Positions 42,510 through 51,371 of a stretch of 64,000 nucleotides of DNA are shown here, in pieces. The stretch spans positions 124,001 to 188,000 of the forward strand of contig NZ_NISJ01000002.1 of assembly GCF_002205635.1 (NCBI RefSeq), read 5' to 3'. Positions within the stretch are counted from its first letter, which is position 1; each line of letters opens with the position of its first letter. Below the pieces are notes generated by a model. That model was not told where the DNA came from. It was given only the letters and a program-made list of their open reading frames with translations, and did not search any database. The stretch is from Sphingopyxis witflariensis (GTDB lineage: Bacteria > Pseudomonadota > Alphaproteobacteria > Sphingomonadales > Sphingomonadaceae). The translations under genes and the position numbers were made by a program.

Positions 42510-42579
42510 AATACAAAGCTCCCACAGGAAGCGCCAAGCTTTCAGCTATTGACAGATGTGTCAACGCACCAGGCCGAAC

Positions 42580-43005
42580 CTATTCCCAATCGAGCGCGCC
42601 CTTCTTCCATTCATAGATGAAACCGACGGTCAATATGCCGAGAAACACCATCATCGCGCCCCACGCCCCCCACCCGAGGTCGGTCACCGTCACCGCCCAG
42701 GGGAACAGAAAGGCGGCCTCGAGGTCGAAGATGATGAACAGGATCGCGACGAGATAGAATCGTACGTCGAATTGCGCGCGCGGCGCTTCGAAGGCGGGAA
42801 AGCCACATTCATATTCGGATGTTTTTTCAGGATCGGGTGCGTGCGTGCCCGTCAACCGGGACACCGCCATCGGCAGGAAGACAAACAGCGCAGACAGGGT
42901 CAGCGCGACCCCGAGGAAGATCAGGATCGGCAGATAATCGAGCAGTACGAACGACGCGGGTTCGACGATGGCATTGGCGGATGATGGGATCGATAACGTC
43001 GGCAT
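42580..43005 (-). CDS. nuoA: NADH-quinone oxidoreductase subunit A (orphan)
   Basis: 141 residues, three spans. The conserved NuoA loop is [20 protein letters not shown] with the Cys, then [27 protein letters not shown] lies five bases before the ATG. It is a proton-pumping Complex I membrane subunit. No nuoB-N follow; the next gene on the strand is an MFS transporter. An upstream leader is shared with the guanidinium exporter. Confidence 0.95.
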   Translation of the reverse strand: MPTLSIPSSANAIVEPASFVLLDYLPILIFLGVALTLSALFVFLPMAVSRLTGTHAPDPEKTSEYECGFPAFEAPRAQFDVRFYLVAILFIIFDLEAAFLFPWAVTVTDLGWGAWGAMMVFLGILTVGFIYEWKKGALDWE

Positions 43006-43027
43006 GACAGCTCCCCTTTTCAGTGGA

Positions 43028-43083
43028 GCCGGGCCGTCCCGGGCTTGAGCCTGCGCGGGCTGCGCAGGGGAGGACGTGGCCTC
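43028..43083 (-). ncRNA. Structured leader element, copy B (upstream of nuoA)
   Basis: Read on the minus strand: GAGGCCACGTCCTC (short hairpin with GAGG/CCTC), a perfect 7-bp stem CCTGCGC/GCGCAGG (43050-43068), then CCGGGACGGCCCGG (hairpin, ACGG loop, 43029-43042). Copy A at 43445-43499 keeps the outer motifs and has a different but equally paired middle stem. That suggests a selected RNA structure. The ACGG-loop hairpin resembles one half of a guanidine-II riboswitch, but the first loop does not fit. Confidence 0.6.
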
Positions 43084-43102
43084 GCTCGCTATGTTGCGCC
43101 GG

Positions 43103-43423
43103 TCAGGCCGGCGACGAGATTTTCATGAGCACCAGACCGCTGACGATCAGCACCGCAGCGCCGATCCGCATCGCATTCGCCTGCTCGCCCAGGACAAGGA
43201 TGCCGACGACAAAGGCGCCGACCGCGCCGATTCCGGTCCAGATCGTGTAAGCAGTGCCCAGCGGCAGCGATTTCATCGACAGCGACAGCAGCGCGAAACT
43301 CGCGACCATCGTCACCAAAGTGACGAGCGACGGCACGAGCTTCGTAAAACCTTCCGATTGTTTCATCGAAAAGGCCCAGACGATTTCGAGCACGCCAGCG
43401 ATGGTAAGATAAATCCAAGCCAA
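43103..43423 (-). CDS. gdx: SMR-family guanidinium exporter (Gdx/SugE)
   Basis: 106 residues, four spans. Starts from a TTG with AAGGAGG six bases upstream; no ATG fits. The catalytic Glu is in [13 protein letters not shown] and the SugE-specific [14 protein letters not shown] follows, which separates it from EmrE-type drug pumps. SugE/Gdx proteins exchange guanidinium for protons. It lies between tRNA-Trp and nuoA and has its own leader. Confidence 0.93.
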   Translation of the reverse strand: MAWIYLTIAGVLEIVWAFSMKQSEGFTKLVPSLVTLVTMVASFALLSLSMKSLPLGTAYTIWTGIGAVGAFVVGILVLGEQANAMRIGAAVLIVSGLVLMKISSPA

Positions 43424-43444
43424 AACAGCCTCCTTTGCATCGGG

Positions 43445-43499
43445 CTGCCGGGCCGTCCCGGACCTGTAACCCGCGAAACGCGGGCGAGGACGTGGCCTC
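43445..43499 (-). ncRNA. Structured leader element, copy A (upstream of gdx)
   Basis: Minus strand: GAGGCCACGTCCTC, then stem CCCGCG-TTT-CGCGGG (43470-43484), then the ACGG-loop hairpin CCGGGACGGCCCGG (43448-43461), 24 bp before the gdx start. Same outer motifs as copy B, 419 bp away, with a different middle stem. Regulatory role inferred from position; guanidine sensing is possible but the motif is not a full match to known classes. Confidence 0.6.
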
Positions 43500-43514
43500 T
43501 ATTTTTTTGTGGCC

Positions 43515-43590
43515 TGGCAGGGGCAGTAAGACTCGAACTTACGACCCTCGGTTTTGGAGACCGATGCTCTACCAACTGAGCTATACCCCT
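43515..43590 (-). tRNA. tRNA-Trp (CCA anticodon)
   Basis: 76 nt on the minus strand with AGGGGTA/TGCCCCT acceptor stem, D-arm AGCTCAGTTGGTAGAGC, anticodon loop CTCCAAA (anticodon CCA), T-arm GTTCGAGTC and an encoded 3' CCA. In many bacteria tRNA-Trp precedes secE; here gdx, nuoA and an MFS gene lie between. Confidence 0.98.
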
Positions 43591-43681
43591 AGGCCGGATG
43601 CGCCACTAGCCCGATTGGCGAAGCGGGGCAAGAGGGATCACAGGTTGCAAGAGACAACTGGCCTGATATGCGCATTTGCAC

Positions 43682-44617
43682 ATGACCGCCGCCACCCCCT
43701 CTTCCGCCGCACCGCAAAATTATCTCGGCGGAATCGCCCTGCGTTTGCTGGCGATGCTGAGCCTCTCGCTGATGTTCGTGCTGGTCAAATTGATCGCCGA
43801 AACGGGAGTCCATGTCGTCGAAAGCCTGTTCTGGCGCCAGGCGGTAGTGATTCCCTTCGTCTTTGCCTGGGCGGTCTCGCACGGCGGTGTCGCGTCGTTG
43901 AAGACCCAGCGAATCGGCGCCCATGCGCGCCGTGCAATGATGGGTCTCGCTGGGATGTGCTGCAATTTCGGCGGCATGATCTTCCTGCCGATGGCGGAGG
44001 CGACGACGATCAACCTGTCGGTACCGATCTTCGCGGTCATTTTCGCGGCGGTGCTGCTCGGCGAACGCACGGGGGTCCAGCGGTGGAGCGCGGTGATTGT
44101 CGGCTTTATCGGCGTTCTCGTCGTGCTCGACCCCAGCACGATCTTCGCGGGCGGCTTCAGCGGCGATCATGGCATCGGCACGCTGATCGCACTGTCGGGC
44201 GCGATCATGACCGCGCTGATCACCATTGCCGTTCGCGACCTCGGCCGCACCGAAAATTCGGCGACAATCGTTTTCTGGTTCAGCCTGCTCTCGATGGTCC
44301 CGCTCGGCATCGCGCTGCCCTTCTTCATCACCCCGCACGACAGCTATGAATGGCTGCTGCTGCTCGGGCTCGGCGTTTCGGGCGCGGTGGTGCAAATGTC
44401 GCTGACCGGCGCGCTGCGCCTCGCGCCCGTCGCGGTGGTCATCCCGATGGATTATTCGGCGTTGCTCTGGTCAATCGCCTGCGGCTGGTTCTTCTTCGGC
44501 ACCTTCCCCGCCGAGACGACGTGGATCGGCGCGCCGCTGATCATTGCGAGCGGCCTGTTCATCGCCTGGCGCGAGCATCGTCTGCATATCGAACGCACAA
44601 AGGATATCACCGCATGA
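43682..44617 (+). CDS. EamA/DMT-family transporter
   Basis: 311 residues from the ATG at 43682 (an in-frame TTG lies two codons upstream). Ten spans in two EamA repeats: first NFGGMIFLPMAEATTINLSVPIF with LLGERTG, second LRLAPVAVVIPMDYSALLWSI. Drug/metabolite exporter superfamily; substrate unknown. The stop overlaps the start of a GST gene (ATGA), indicating coupling. Confidence 0.9.
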   Translation: MTAATPSSAAPQNYLGGIALRLLAMLSLSLMFVLVKLIAETGVHVVESLFWRQAVVIPFVFAWAVSHGGVASLKTQRIGAHARRAMMGLAGMCCNFGGMIFLPMAEATTINLSVPIFAVIFAAVLLGERTGVQRWSAVIVGFIGVLVVLDPSTIFAGGFSGDHGIGTLIALSGAIMTALITIAVRDLGRTENSATIVFWFSLLSMVPLGIALPFFITPHDSYEWLLLLGLGVSGAVVQMSLTGALRLAPVAVVIPMDYSALLWSIACGWFFFGTFPAETTWIGAPLIIASGLFIAWREHRLHIERTKDITA

Positions 44618-45240
44618 CGCTTCCGATCCTCTACCATTGCCCCGACGCCCGGTCGCTGCGCTGTCTGTGGGCGGTCGAGGAAGCCGGGATCGACATCGAC
44701 CTCAAGACCCTGCCCTTCCCGCCGCGCGCCTTTGCACCCGAATATCGCGCCGTTAACCCGCTGATGACGGTGCCGGGCTGGGTGGAGGACGGGCGGCTGA
44801 TGACCGAATCAGCGGCGATCTGCGAACGCATCGCCGAGGGAACCCCGCTCGAAGTGCGCCGTGACGAGGGCGATTATTGGGAATGGCGCAACTGGCTCCA
44901 CCGCAGCGACGCGACGCTGACCTTCCCGCTCGCGATCATGATTCGCTACACCCGCGTCGAAGTGCCCGAACGGCGCCTCGCGCAAGCCGTCGATGACTAT
45001 AAAGCCTTTTTCGGCGGCCGCGCAAAGAGCATCGAGGCGGCGCTCTCCGACGGCCGCGAATGGCTCGTCGCGGGGCGCTTCACCTCCGCCGATATCGTCA
45101 TCGGTTATGCCGCCTTCCTCGCGACAACGCTCGGCGCCGAGGATGTGCTGGGCGAAAAGACGCAGGCATGGCTGGCCCGCTGCATCGCGCGTGACGGTTT
45201 CATCCGGGCGCGCGAGCGGCAGAAACTGACCAGCGCCTAA
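44614..45240 (+). CDS. Glutathione S-transferase family protein
   Basis: 208 residues. N-terminal thioredoxin fold with the GST start ILYHCPDARSLRCLWAVEEA, NPLMTVPGWVEDGRLMTESAAI (the cis-Pro and the Glu/Ser that bind glutathione), and the C-terminal helical domain with AGRFTSADIVIGY. The catalytic residue is probably Ser or Cys near residue 10-14. Translated with the DMT transporter. Convergent with the MHYT protein, with a 3-bp overlap of the two ends. Confidence 0.92.
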   Translation: MTLPILYHCPDARSLRCLWAVEEAGIDIDLKTLPFPPRAFAPEYRAVNPLMTVPGWVEDGRLMTESAAICERIAEGTPLEVRRDEGDYWEWRNWLHRSDATLTFPLAIMIRYTRVEVPERRLAQAVDDYKAFFGGRAKSIEAALSDGREWLVAGRFTSADIVIGYAAFLATTLGAEDVLGEKTQAWLARCIARDGFIRARERQKLTSA

Positions 45241-47303
45241 GCGACCTGCTCAGCCGACGCCTGTTGCGGGAGCGGCTTTGCATCGCCGAACGGCGACTGT
45301 CCCGACACCGGTCCCGATGCCGGATAGCCGAGCAAGAAGCCTTGCGCTTCATCGCAGCCCTCGCGCTGCAAAACCTCGAGTTGCCGATCGGTCTCAATCC
45401 CCTCGGCCAGTACGGGGATCGACAGGCTTTTGCCCAGCGCCAGAACCGCGCGGACGATCGCCGTCGCCTCGGGCGAGCTTTCGAGTTCGGACGCGAAGAC
45501 CCGGTCGATCTTGATCTTGTCGAAGGGGAAGGCGCGCAAGGTTTCGAGCGACGAATATCCGGTGCCGAAATCGTCGAGCGCCACCCCGACCCCCAGCGCC
45601 TTGATCTGGCGCAGCACATGCAACGCACGATCGCGGTCGGCCATGATCGCAGTCTCGGTCAACTCGATTTCCAGCCGCCGCGGCGGCAGCCCGGTATCGA
45701 GCATCACCTGATGGAACAATTGCGGCAGACCGGCATGGGCAAGCTGCACCGGCGACACGTTGACAGCAACCTTCGTCTGATGATCCCAACCGGTGGCATC
45801 AGCGCACGCGCGCCGCAGCACCCATTCGTCCAGCGACAGGATCAGGCCATTTTCCTCGGCGATGGCAATGAAGATTTCGGGCGGAACATCGCCGCGCTCG
45901 GGATGCTGCCAGCGCAAAAGCGCTTCATATCCCGTCACTTCGCCCGTCACGACCGACGCCTGCACCTGATAATGGACGTCCAGCTGATTGGCATCGATCG
46001 CATGGCGCAAATCATTCGCCAGCTCGCGCCGCTCGCGAACCGCATCATCCTGTTCGGGATCGAAATAGCAGGGGCCGAATATGCTCGACCCCTTCGCCCG
46101 GTACATCGCCAGATCGGCGTTGTTGGACAGCATATCGGCGGTGGTCGCATCCTGCGGATAGATCGCCACGCCGATGCTGGCGCCCAGATGCGCGTCAAAA
46201 CTGCCGAGGCGCAGCGGCGCCTTCAGCACCGCATCGAGCCCGGTCACGAGCGTCGCCAGTTCGTCACGGTCGACATAAGGGCGCAGCGCGACAAACTCAT
46301 CGCCGCCCAGCCGCGCGACAAAACCCTGCTCGCCCACTTCCTGTCGCATGCGCCGCGCGAAAGCGACGAGAACATCGTCGCCCGCCTTATGCCCATGGAT
46401 GTCATTGACCTCCTTGAACCGGTCGAGGTCGATCGCGATCAGCGCGAGTTCGCTGCCCGAGATGCGCGCCTTGTCGAGCAGGCGGTCCAGTTTGCGCTGA
46501 AAGCTGATCCGGTTCGGCAACCCCGTCAGCGCATCGTTCATCGCCATATGGTGCAATTTTTCCATCGCGTCCGACCGCGTTTTCCGGTCGATGAACGCCG
46601 CGGACACCCCTGCGCCGATCACCACCAGCCCGACCAGCGACGTCGCGAGGCCCAGCGCGTGAAGCTGCCCCGGGTCGAGCGGTGTCTGGCTGAGCGCCAG
46701 CGGCGTAATCCGCAGCGCGGTCATCCCCACGAAATGCAGCAATGCAATCGCGGCGACGAGCAAGGCGGCGCCGATGAGGCGGCGATATTTGATCGATCGG
46801 TCAGTCCCCAGCATCGCGGCCGCCGCGCCCGAAAAAAGCGCAGCACACACGAGCGACGCGAGAACATAGGGCCAGCGCCATTCGACAATGCCGTCCACGC
46901 GGTACGCGGCCATCCCGACATAATGCATCGCCGAAATCGCGGTGCCGACGATCAGCCCGCCGGTCACATGGAAAAGGATATGGCGACGGACCAAGGCGAC
47001 GCCGAAACCCAGACCGGTGCCGACAACCGCGATGATCAGCGATGCAATGGTCAGCACCGGATCGAGCGTAACGGCGACCTTCGCCTGATAGGCCAGCATG
47101 GCAACGAAATGGGTGCACCAGATCGTCGCACCGGCACCGACGGCGGTCAGAAACGTCCAGCCGACGCGTTGCGTCCCCATTGTATTCTTCGCGCGCTCGA
47201 ACATCTGCACAATCGCAAACGCCCCGCAGCAACAGATGAAAACGGCGAGCAGCACCATCCAGGGATTGTGCTCGATCGCGATGCACAAGGCGACATTGAT
47301 CAT
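45237..47303 (-). CDS. MHYT-GGDEF-EAL cyclic di-GMP signalling protein
   Basis: 688 residues from the ATG at 47303 with AAGGA upstream. The N-terminal MHYT sensor (about seven spans) has WCTHFVAMLAY, SAMHYVGMAAY and LLHFVGMTAL, motifs thought to bind copper and possibly O2, CO or NO. The GGDEF domain (about 255-415) has intact RLGGDEF; the EAL domain has intact YEALLRWQHPE and DDFGTGYSS. Both synthesis and breakdown of c-di-GMP are possible. Single gene. Confidence 0.93.
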   Translation of the reverse strand: MINVALCIAIEHNPWMVLLAVFICCCGAFAIVQMFERAKNTMGTQRVGWTFLTAVGAGATIWCTHFVAMLAYQAKVAVTLDPVLTIASLIIAVVGTGLGFGVALVRRHILFHVTGGLIVGTAISAMHYVGMAAYRVDGIVEWRWPYVLASLVCAALFSGAAAAMLGTDRSIKYRRLIGAALLVAAIALLHFVGMTALRITPLALSQTPLDPGQLHALGLATSLVGLVVIGAGVSAAFIDRKTRSDAMEKLHHMAMNDALTGLPNRISFQRKLDRLLDKARISGSELALIAIDLDRFKEVNDIHGHKAGDDVLVAFARRMRQEVGEQGFVARLGGDEFVALRPYVDRDELATLVTGLDAVLKAPLRLGSFDAHLGASIGVAIYPQDATTADMLSNNADLAMYRAKGSSIFGPCYFDPEQDDAVRERRELANDLRHAIDANQLDVHYQVQASVVTGEVTGYEALLRWQHPERGDVPPEIFIAIAEENGLILSLDEWVLRRACADATGWDHQTKVAVNVSPVQLAHAGLPQLFHQVMLDTGLPPRRLEIELTETAIMADRDRALHVLRQIKALGVGVALDDFGTGYSSLETLRAFPFDKIKIDRVFASELESSPEATAIVRAVLALGKSLSIPVLAEGIETDRQLEVLQREGCDEAQGFLLGYPASGPVSGQSPFGDAKPLPQQASAEQVA

Positions 47304-47408
47304 TGATTGTCCTTGACCGCCCCCGCCCGACAGGGCGGCTCCGAACGGTCGGCCCCCGTGCAATCCCAATCCCTAAATTTGCGTTAAATTACCGAAAATC
47401 AAACATAT

Positions 47409-50400
47409 TCAGGGCGAAGGCGGCGTCGAAGCCGGGGCAAGTTGGCGGCTATAGAGCCAACCAATCCCGATCAGGCTGAAACCCAGCGCGACGAACGACG
47501 CTATGCGGAGCAGCCCCTCGAGACCAGACGCGTCGAACAGGAACACCTTTCCAACCGCACCGAGCATGAGCACGAGCGAGGCGATGCGCCAATCATGACG
47601 TCCGGTACGGATGCCCCAAAGGAGGAAGCCGATCGCCAGCGCGAGGATCAGGATCGAACGCAGGATATTCTCTGCCGGCGCGACTCCTGCCTCATCGAGC
47701 AGACCGCCATGGAAGAGCTGGCGCAATGTCGCCCAGGCGAAGCCCGCCACGAGCAGCATGGTGATGATCTGGACGCCGCGACCAAGCGTAGCGGGCGCAG
47801 CCGGGAACAATCGCTCGACCTGCGTCACCCCGAACCACGCCAGCAGGAACAATGGCGCGAGCAGGTTGAACAGCGGCCAGCCGCCGGCGGCTTGGGTGGC
47901 CCAGAGCGGATTGTGATGAAGCAGGCCATACCACAGGATATGCGCCACTCCCGCGAGGATGAGCGGCCGCGCGAGCGTCATTGCCCCGCGCTGCATCGCG
48001 AACCAGCCGCCGCCGATCAGCAGTGCTTCCCAGATAAGTCGCTGCGCAATGCCGGTCGCAACGAAATCCTGACCCGCTACGGCGGCAAAGCCGAGGCGGT
48101 AGAAGCAATGCACCGCAACGCCCCCGACAAGACTTGTCACGCCGAGGCCTGTCAGCACCAACCAGCGGGGGAGTTGAACACGTATCGACCATAGGGGGAT
48201 GCCAAGCAGCAAGGCGGGCACCAGCCATCGCAGCAGCAATTGGCTGGCCGGCAATCCGGCGGCGTCGACCGGCATCGGCACGCCCGAAAGCGAGAGCAGT
48301 GCGTTGCTCGACCAGGCCGCGAGCGGCAGCGCCGCCCAGCCAAGACAAAGCAGCGCAAAGCTCGCCGCGGCACCATCGACGCGCGCGAAGGGGACCCGGC
48401 GCGCCGCGAGCAGCGCCGCCGCGCCGCCGAGCGCGGGAACCAGCATGAGCGCCGAGCCGGGGACGATCTGGGCGAGCGCAGCATAGGCCAGCAACGCCCC
48501 GGCGACCTGACCCAGCCGCCGAACAATCGCGCCATCCGCCCGAATCGCAAAAATCGCAGCGATCAAGCCAAGCGCCGCCCAGCGCAGGAAGGCACGTCCG
48601 CCGTCCCCGTCCGCGCCATCGAAAAGCCGTGCCAGCTCGTCGAACACCGACGGGGTGGCCGCGAGCGCGAGGATCGCCGCGCCGACAAAGGCTGCGGCAA
48701 ATGGCTCGATACGCCGATCCTGCGCGACCTTGCCGAAAAAGAGCAGCCCGGTCGCGACAATCCCGATACCGATCGGTGCCAGCCAGTGTGGCAGGATCAG
48801 GACGATTGCGAGCGCCAGCAGGATACTCCCAGTCACGGTCAGCCACGCGAAACGGCTGTCGGCAGCCCGGCCCTCGACCTTCCACCCGCGCGCGATGCCC
48901 GCCCCGACCAGCGAGGCGCCGCCAAGCGCGACCAGCGCCAGACCCGCATCGCCCATGTCCCACATATGCCATTTGGTCAGCGGCGGCAGCGCGAGCGCGA
49001 TCATGCACAGTTCGAGTGTGCGTCGCAGCGCTTTGGGGTCATCCCAGAGCCGCGCGAGAAGCGGCAAGGCATGGATCGCCAGCAACGACAGCCCGATCAG
49101 CGCGAACCATAAGGGTGTCGGATCGGGCCATGCCGCGAGGAGTAGGATCGACAGCGCCGCGCTGATTGTCGGCACGATGGCGAAATTTCGCTCGCGCCAG
49201 GCAAGCCACTGCGCCGCCGCAGCGAGCAGCGCGAACAGGCCCCAATGGAGCGGCGCAAAGCCGCCATAGCCGACGAGCAACGCCAGTTGCAGCGCGCCGA
49301 CGATCGCCGATGCCGACCGGAGCAAGGCTGCACGCGGCCCGTCGAACGTCATCATCGGTATCGCGATGGCGAGCAGCAGGACGAACCCGCCGATCGAAAG
49401 CGAGCCCAGTATGTCGAGCCCGCTGTTCGCGAGGATCATCCACAGCCCCCAGCCCGCGCCACCGATCAGCGCCGCCAGCGCCAGCCACGGCCAGCGCCGC
49501 ATCCGCGCGACCCCGGCAAGGCCCGCAATCGTCAGCGCCAGATAGACCGCAAGCAGCGGCACATCGGGCGCGACCGCCCCGACCAGCGCCGGCGCGGCGA
49601 GGCCGCCCGCGAGACCGAGCAGCGCGCTGGGGCTACCGAAGCGAAGCGACAGGCCCAGCGCCGACGCGGTGACGAGCGCGAGCGAGGCAAAGGCCAGAAA
49701 GGGCCCGATCAGTTGATAGACATTCGCCGCGACCATGATCGCGGCATAGAGCGTTGCGATACCGGCGCCCGCCAGCGCCTGCGGCACGCGCACGTCGCGC
49801 AATTTTTCCTCGTTACGCCAGGCATATTCGGCGCCGCCGATCAGCCCCAGCCCGAACAACAGTCCGGCGACGATCTGCACCCCGGGGGTGAAGATGCGCG
49901 CAAAGAAACCGGCGTCGATCGCATAGCGGACGATCAGCACGCCGGCGACAGCGAGCGTGATTCCGCCCGCCCAGATCGGCAGCGTCTTGCCGAACAGATT
50001 TTCGAACTGGAGCGACAGGTTGCGGGGGGCTTTGAGGGTTTCGTTGCGCGGAGCGGAAGCTTGCTTCGGCGCAGCGGCTTCCGGCTTGGCCGCAAGAACC
50101 GGTGGTTCCGCCACGTCGGTATGTTCAACTTCGGCTAGTTTTTGCACCATCGCGGGCAGAGGCGCACTGGTCGCCGCGACTGGCGCCTTTTCGTCGTCGG
50201 CATCGACGAGTGTCTTCGATATTGCCTCAGCAGGCGTGGTCCCCGGTGCGGAGGCTCCGCTCTCACCGACCTTGGCAGGCAGCAGGCCTGCATGGCGCTG
50301 CAACGCACCGATACGCTTTGCGGCTTCGTCCAACGTCGCTTCGGCCCGTTTCAAACGGCCCCGCATGTCCATCAGCATGACAAACAGGATGATGATCGCC

Positions 50401-50420
50401 AAAAACGTCAGTGCGCCCAA
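47409..50420 (-). CDS. DUF2339 multi-pass membrane protein
   Basis: 1003 residues. The N-terminal 150 hold one span, a coiled-coil (LKRAEATLDEAAKRIGALQR) and a Pro/Ala-rich linker. The rest is a DUF2339 domain with more than 20 hydrophobic segments, starting with the family motif FGKTLPIWAGGITLAVAGVL. Predicted inner-membrane protein of unknown function. The first codon here is TTG with GAAGGGATC upstream; an internal ATG about 14 codons in is an alternative. Confidence 0.85.
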   Translation of the reverse strand: MGALTFLAIIILFVMLMDMRGRLKRAEATLDEAAKRIGALQRHAGLLPAKVGESGASAPGTTPAEAISKTLVDADDEKAPVAATSAPLPAMVQKLAEVEHTDVAEPPVLAAKPEAAAPKQASAPRNETLKAPRNLSLQFENLFGKTLPIWAGGITLAVAGVLIVRYAIDAGFFARIFTPGVQIVAGLLFGLGLIGGAEYAWRNEEKLRDVRVPQALAGAGIATLYAAIMVAANVYQLIGPFLAFASLALVTASALGLSLRFGSPSALLGLAGGLAAPALVGAVAPDVPLLAVYLALTIAGLAGVARMRRWPWLALAALIGGAGWGLWMILANSGLDILGSLSIGGFVLLLAIAIPMMTFDGPRAALLRSASAIVGALQLALLVGYGGFAPLHWGLFALLAAAAQWLAWRERNFAIVPTISAALSILLLAAWPDPTPLWFALIGLSLLAIHALPLLARLWDDPKALRRTLELCMIALALPPLTKWHMWDMGDAGLALVALGGASLVGAGIARGWKVEGRAADSRFAWLTVTGSILLALAIVLILPHWLAPIGIGIVATGLLFFGKVAQDRRIEPFAAAFVGAAILALAATPSVFDELARLFDGADGDGGRAFLRWAALGLIAAIFAIRADGAIVRRLGQVAGALLAYAALAQIVPGSALMLVPALGGAAALLAARRVPFARVDGAAASFALLCLGWAALPLAAWSSNALLSLSGVPMPVDAAGLPASQLLLRWLVPALLLGIPLWSIRVQLPRWLVLTGLGVTSLVGGVAVHCFYRLGFAAVAGQDFVATGIAQRLIWEALLIGGGWFAMQRGAMTLARPLILAGVAHILWYGLLHHNPLWATQAAGGWPLFNLLAPLFLLAWFGVTQVERLFPAAPATLGRGVQIITMLLVAGFAWATLRQLFHGGLLDEAGVAPAENILRSILILALAIGFLLWGIRTGRHDWRIASLVLMLGAVGKVFLFDASGLEGLLRIASFVALGFSLIGIGWLYSRQLAPASTPPSP

Positions 50421-50524
50421 TATTTTGATCCCTTCGGCTCCTGCCCTCTCTATGAAGCAGGCGGGCGAATATCGGTCAACTTGTTGTGCGCGTCATCAGC
50501 GGCGCCAGATGAGGGAGCGGTCCG

Positions 50525-51346
50525 CTATCGCGACCTCGCAAACCAGATCATGTGCTTCGCGCCTTTTCCGTTGCTGCGCGCCCGAACGGCGACGGGATCG
50601 ACAGCAAAGCCGGCGCTTTCCAGCCGACGCGTAAATTGCGGATCGGCCGCGGCCGACCATATCGCCAATATGCCCCCGGGCCTCAGCGCCCTTCGTGCCG
50701 TTGCGAGGCCCGCCATCGAATAGATGCGATTATTGGCCGCACGGGTCAGGCCATCGGGGCCATTGTCGACATCGAGGAGGATCGCGTCATAACGGCCGGT
50801 CGCCGCCCCGATCACGCGGGCGACATCGTCCATCACCAGTTCGACGCGGGGATCGTCAAGGCAGCCCGCCGTCATCGCGGCCATTGGCCCGCGCGCCCAG
50901 TCGATGATTTCGGGCACAAGCTCGGCGACGCTGATCCGCGCCTTCGGCCCCAGCTCGGCCAGCGCCGCGCGCAGGGTAAACCCCATGCCATAACCGCCGA
51001 TCAGCAGATGGGGAGTGTCGCCGCGCGGCAGTCGCTCGCAGCTCATCACCGCCAGCGCCTCTTCCGATCCGCTCATCCGGCTGCTCATCAACTCATTGCG
51101 ATCGAGCGCGATGATGAAATCATCGCCGCGGCTGAACAGCCGAAGTTCGCTTCCCTGGGGCACCTGCGCGGTGCCGAGTAACGTGCGCGGTATCAAAACA
51201 CTCAGCCCTTCATCACGCGAAACAGGTATTTCCACCGCAACGCGACCGTCGCCATGGGCGCTCGCCTCGAACACTGTCAAGGCTGGGAGGTAGCCCCGCG
51301 AACGAACGCGCCGTTCATCCCCGCTTCGTGACGCTCCTCCCGCCAT
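50525..51346 (-). CDS. Spermidine-synthase-like methyltransferase fold protein
   Basis: 273 residues from the ATG at 51346; conserved sequence begins only after about residue 25, so the true start may be later. Rossmann fold: LLIGGYGMGFTLRAAL (SAM-type loop), ISVAELVPEIIDWARGPM, and YDAILLDVDNGPDGLTRAAN. It resembles SpeE but lacks a clear spermidine-synthase set of polyamine residues, so a different methyl- or aminopropyl-transfer role, or none, is possible. Single gene. Confidence 0.8.
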   Translation of the reverse strand: MAGGASRSGDERRVRSRGYLPALTVFEASAHGDGRVAVEIPVSRDEGLSVLIPRTLLGTAQVPQGSELRLFSRGDDFIIALDRNELMSSRMSGSEEALAVMSCERLPRGDTPHLLIGGYGMGFTLRAALAELGPKARISVAELVPEIIDWARGPMAAMTAGCLDDPRVELVMDDVARVIGAATGRYDAILLDVDNGPDGLTRAANNRIYSMAGLATARRALRPGGILAIWSAAADPQFTRRLESAGFAVDPVAVRARSNGKGAKHMIWFARSR

Positions 51347-51371
51347 AGAGGCTGGCGGGGCATTCGCTGCC

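Noticed and set aside
43445-43499. Call of a canonical guanidine-II (mini-ykkC) riboswitch before gdx
   Set aside because: Only one hairpin has an ACGR loop; the first has a CCACGT loop with a short stem, and a second copy precedes nuoA, which is not a guanidine gene.
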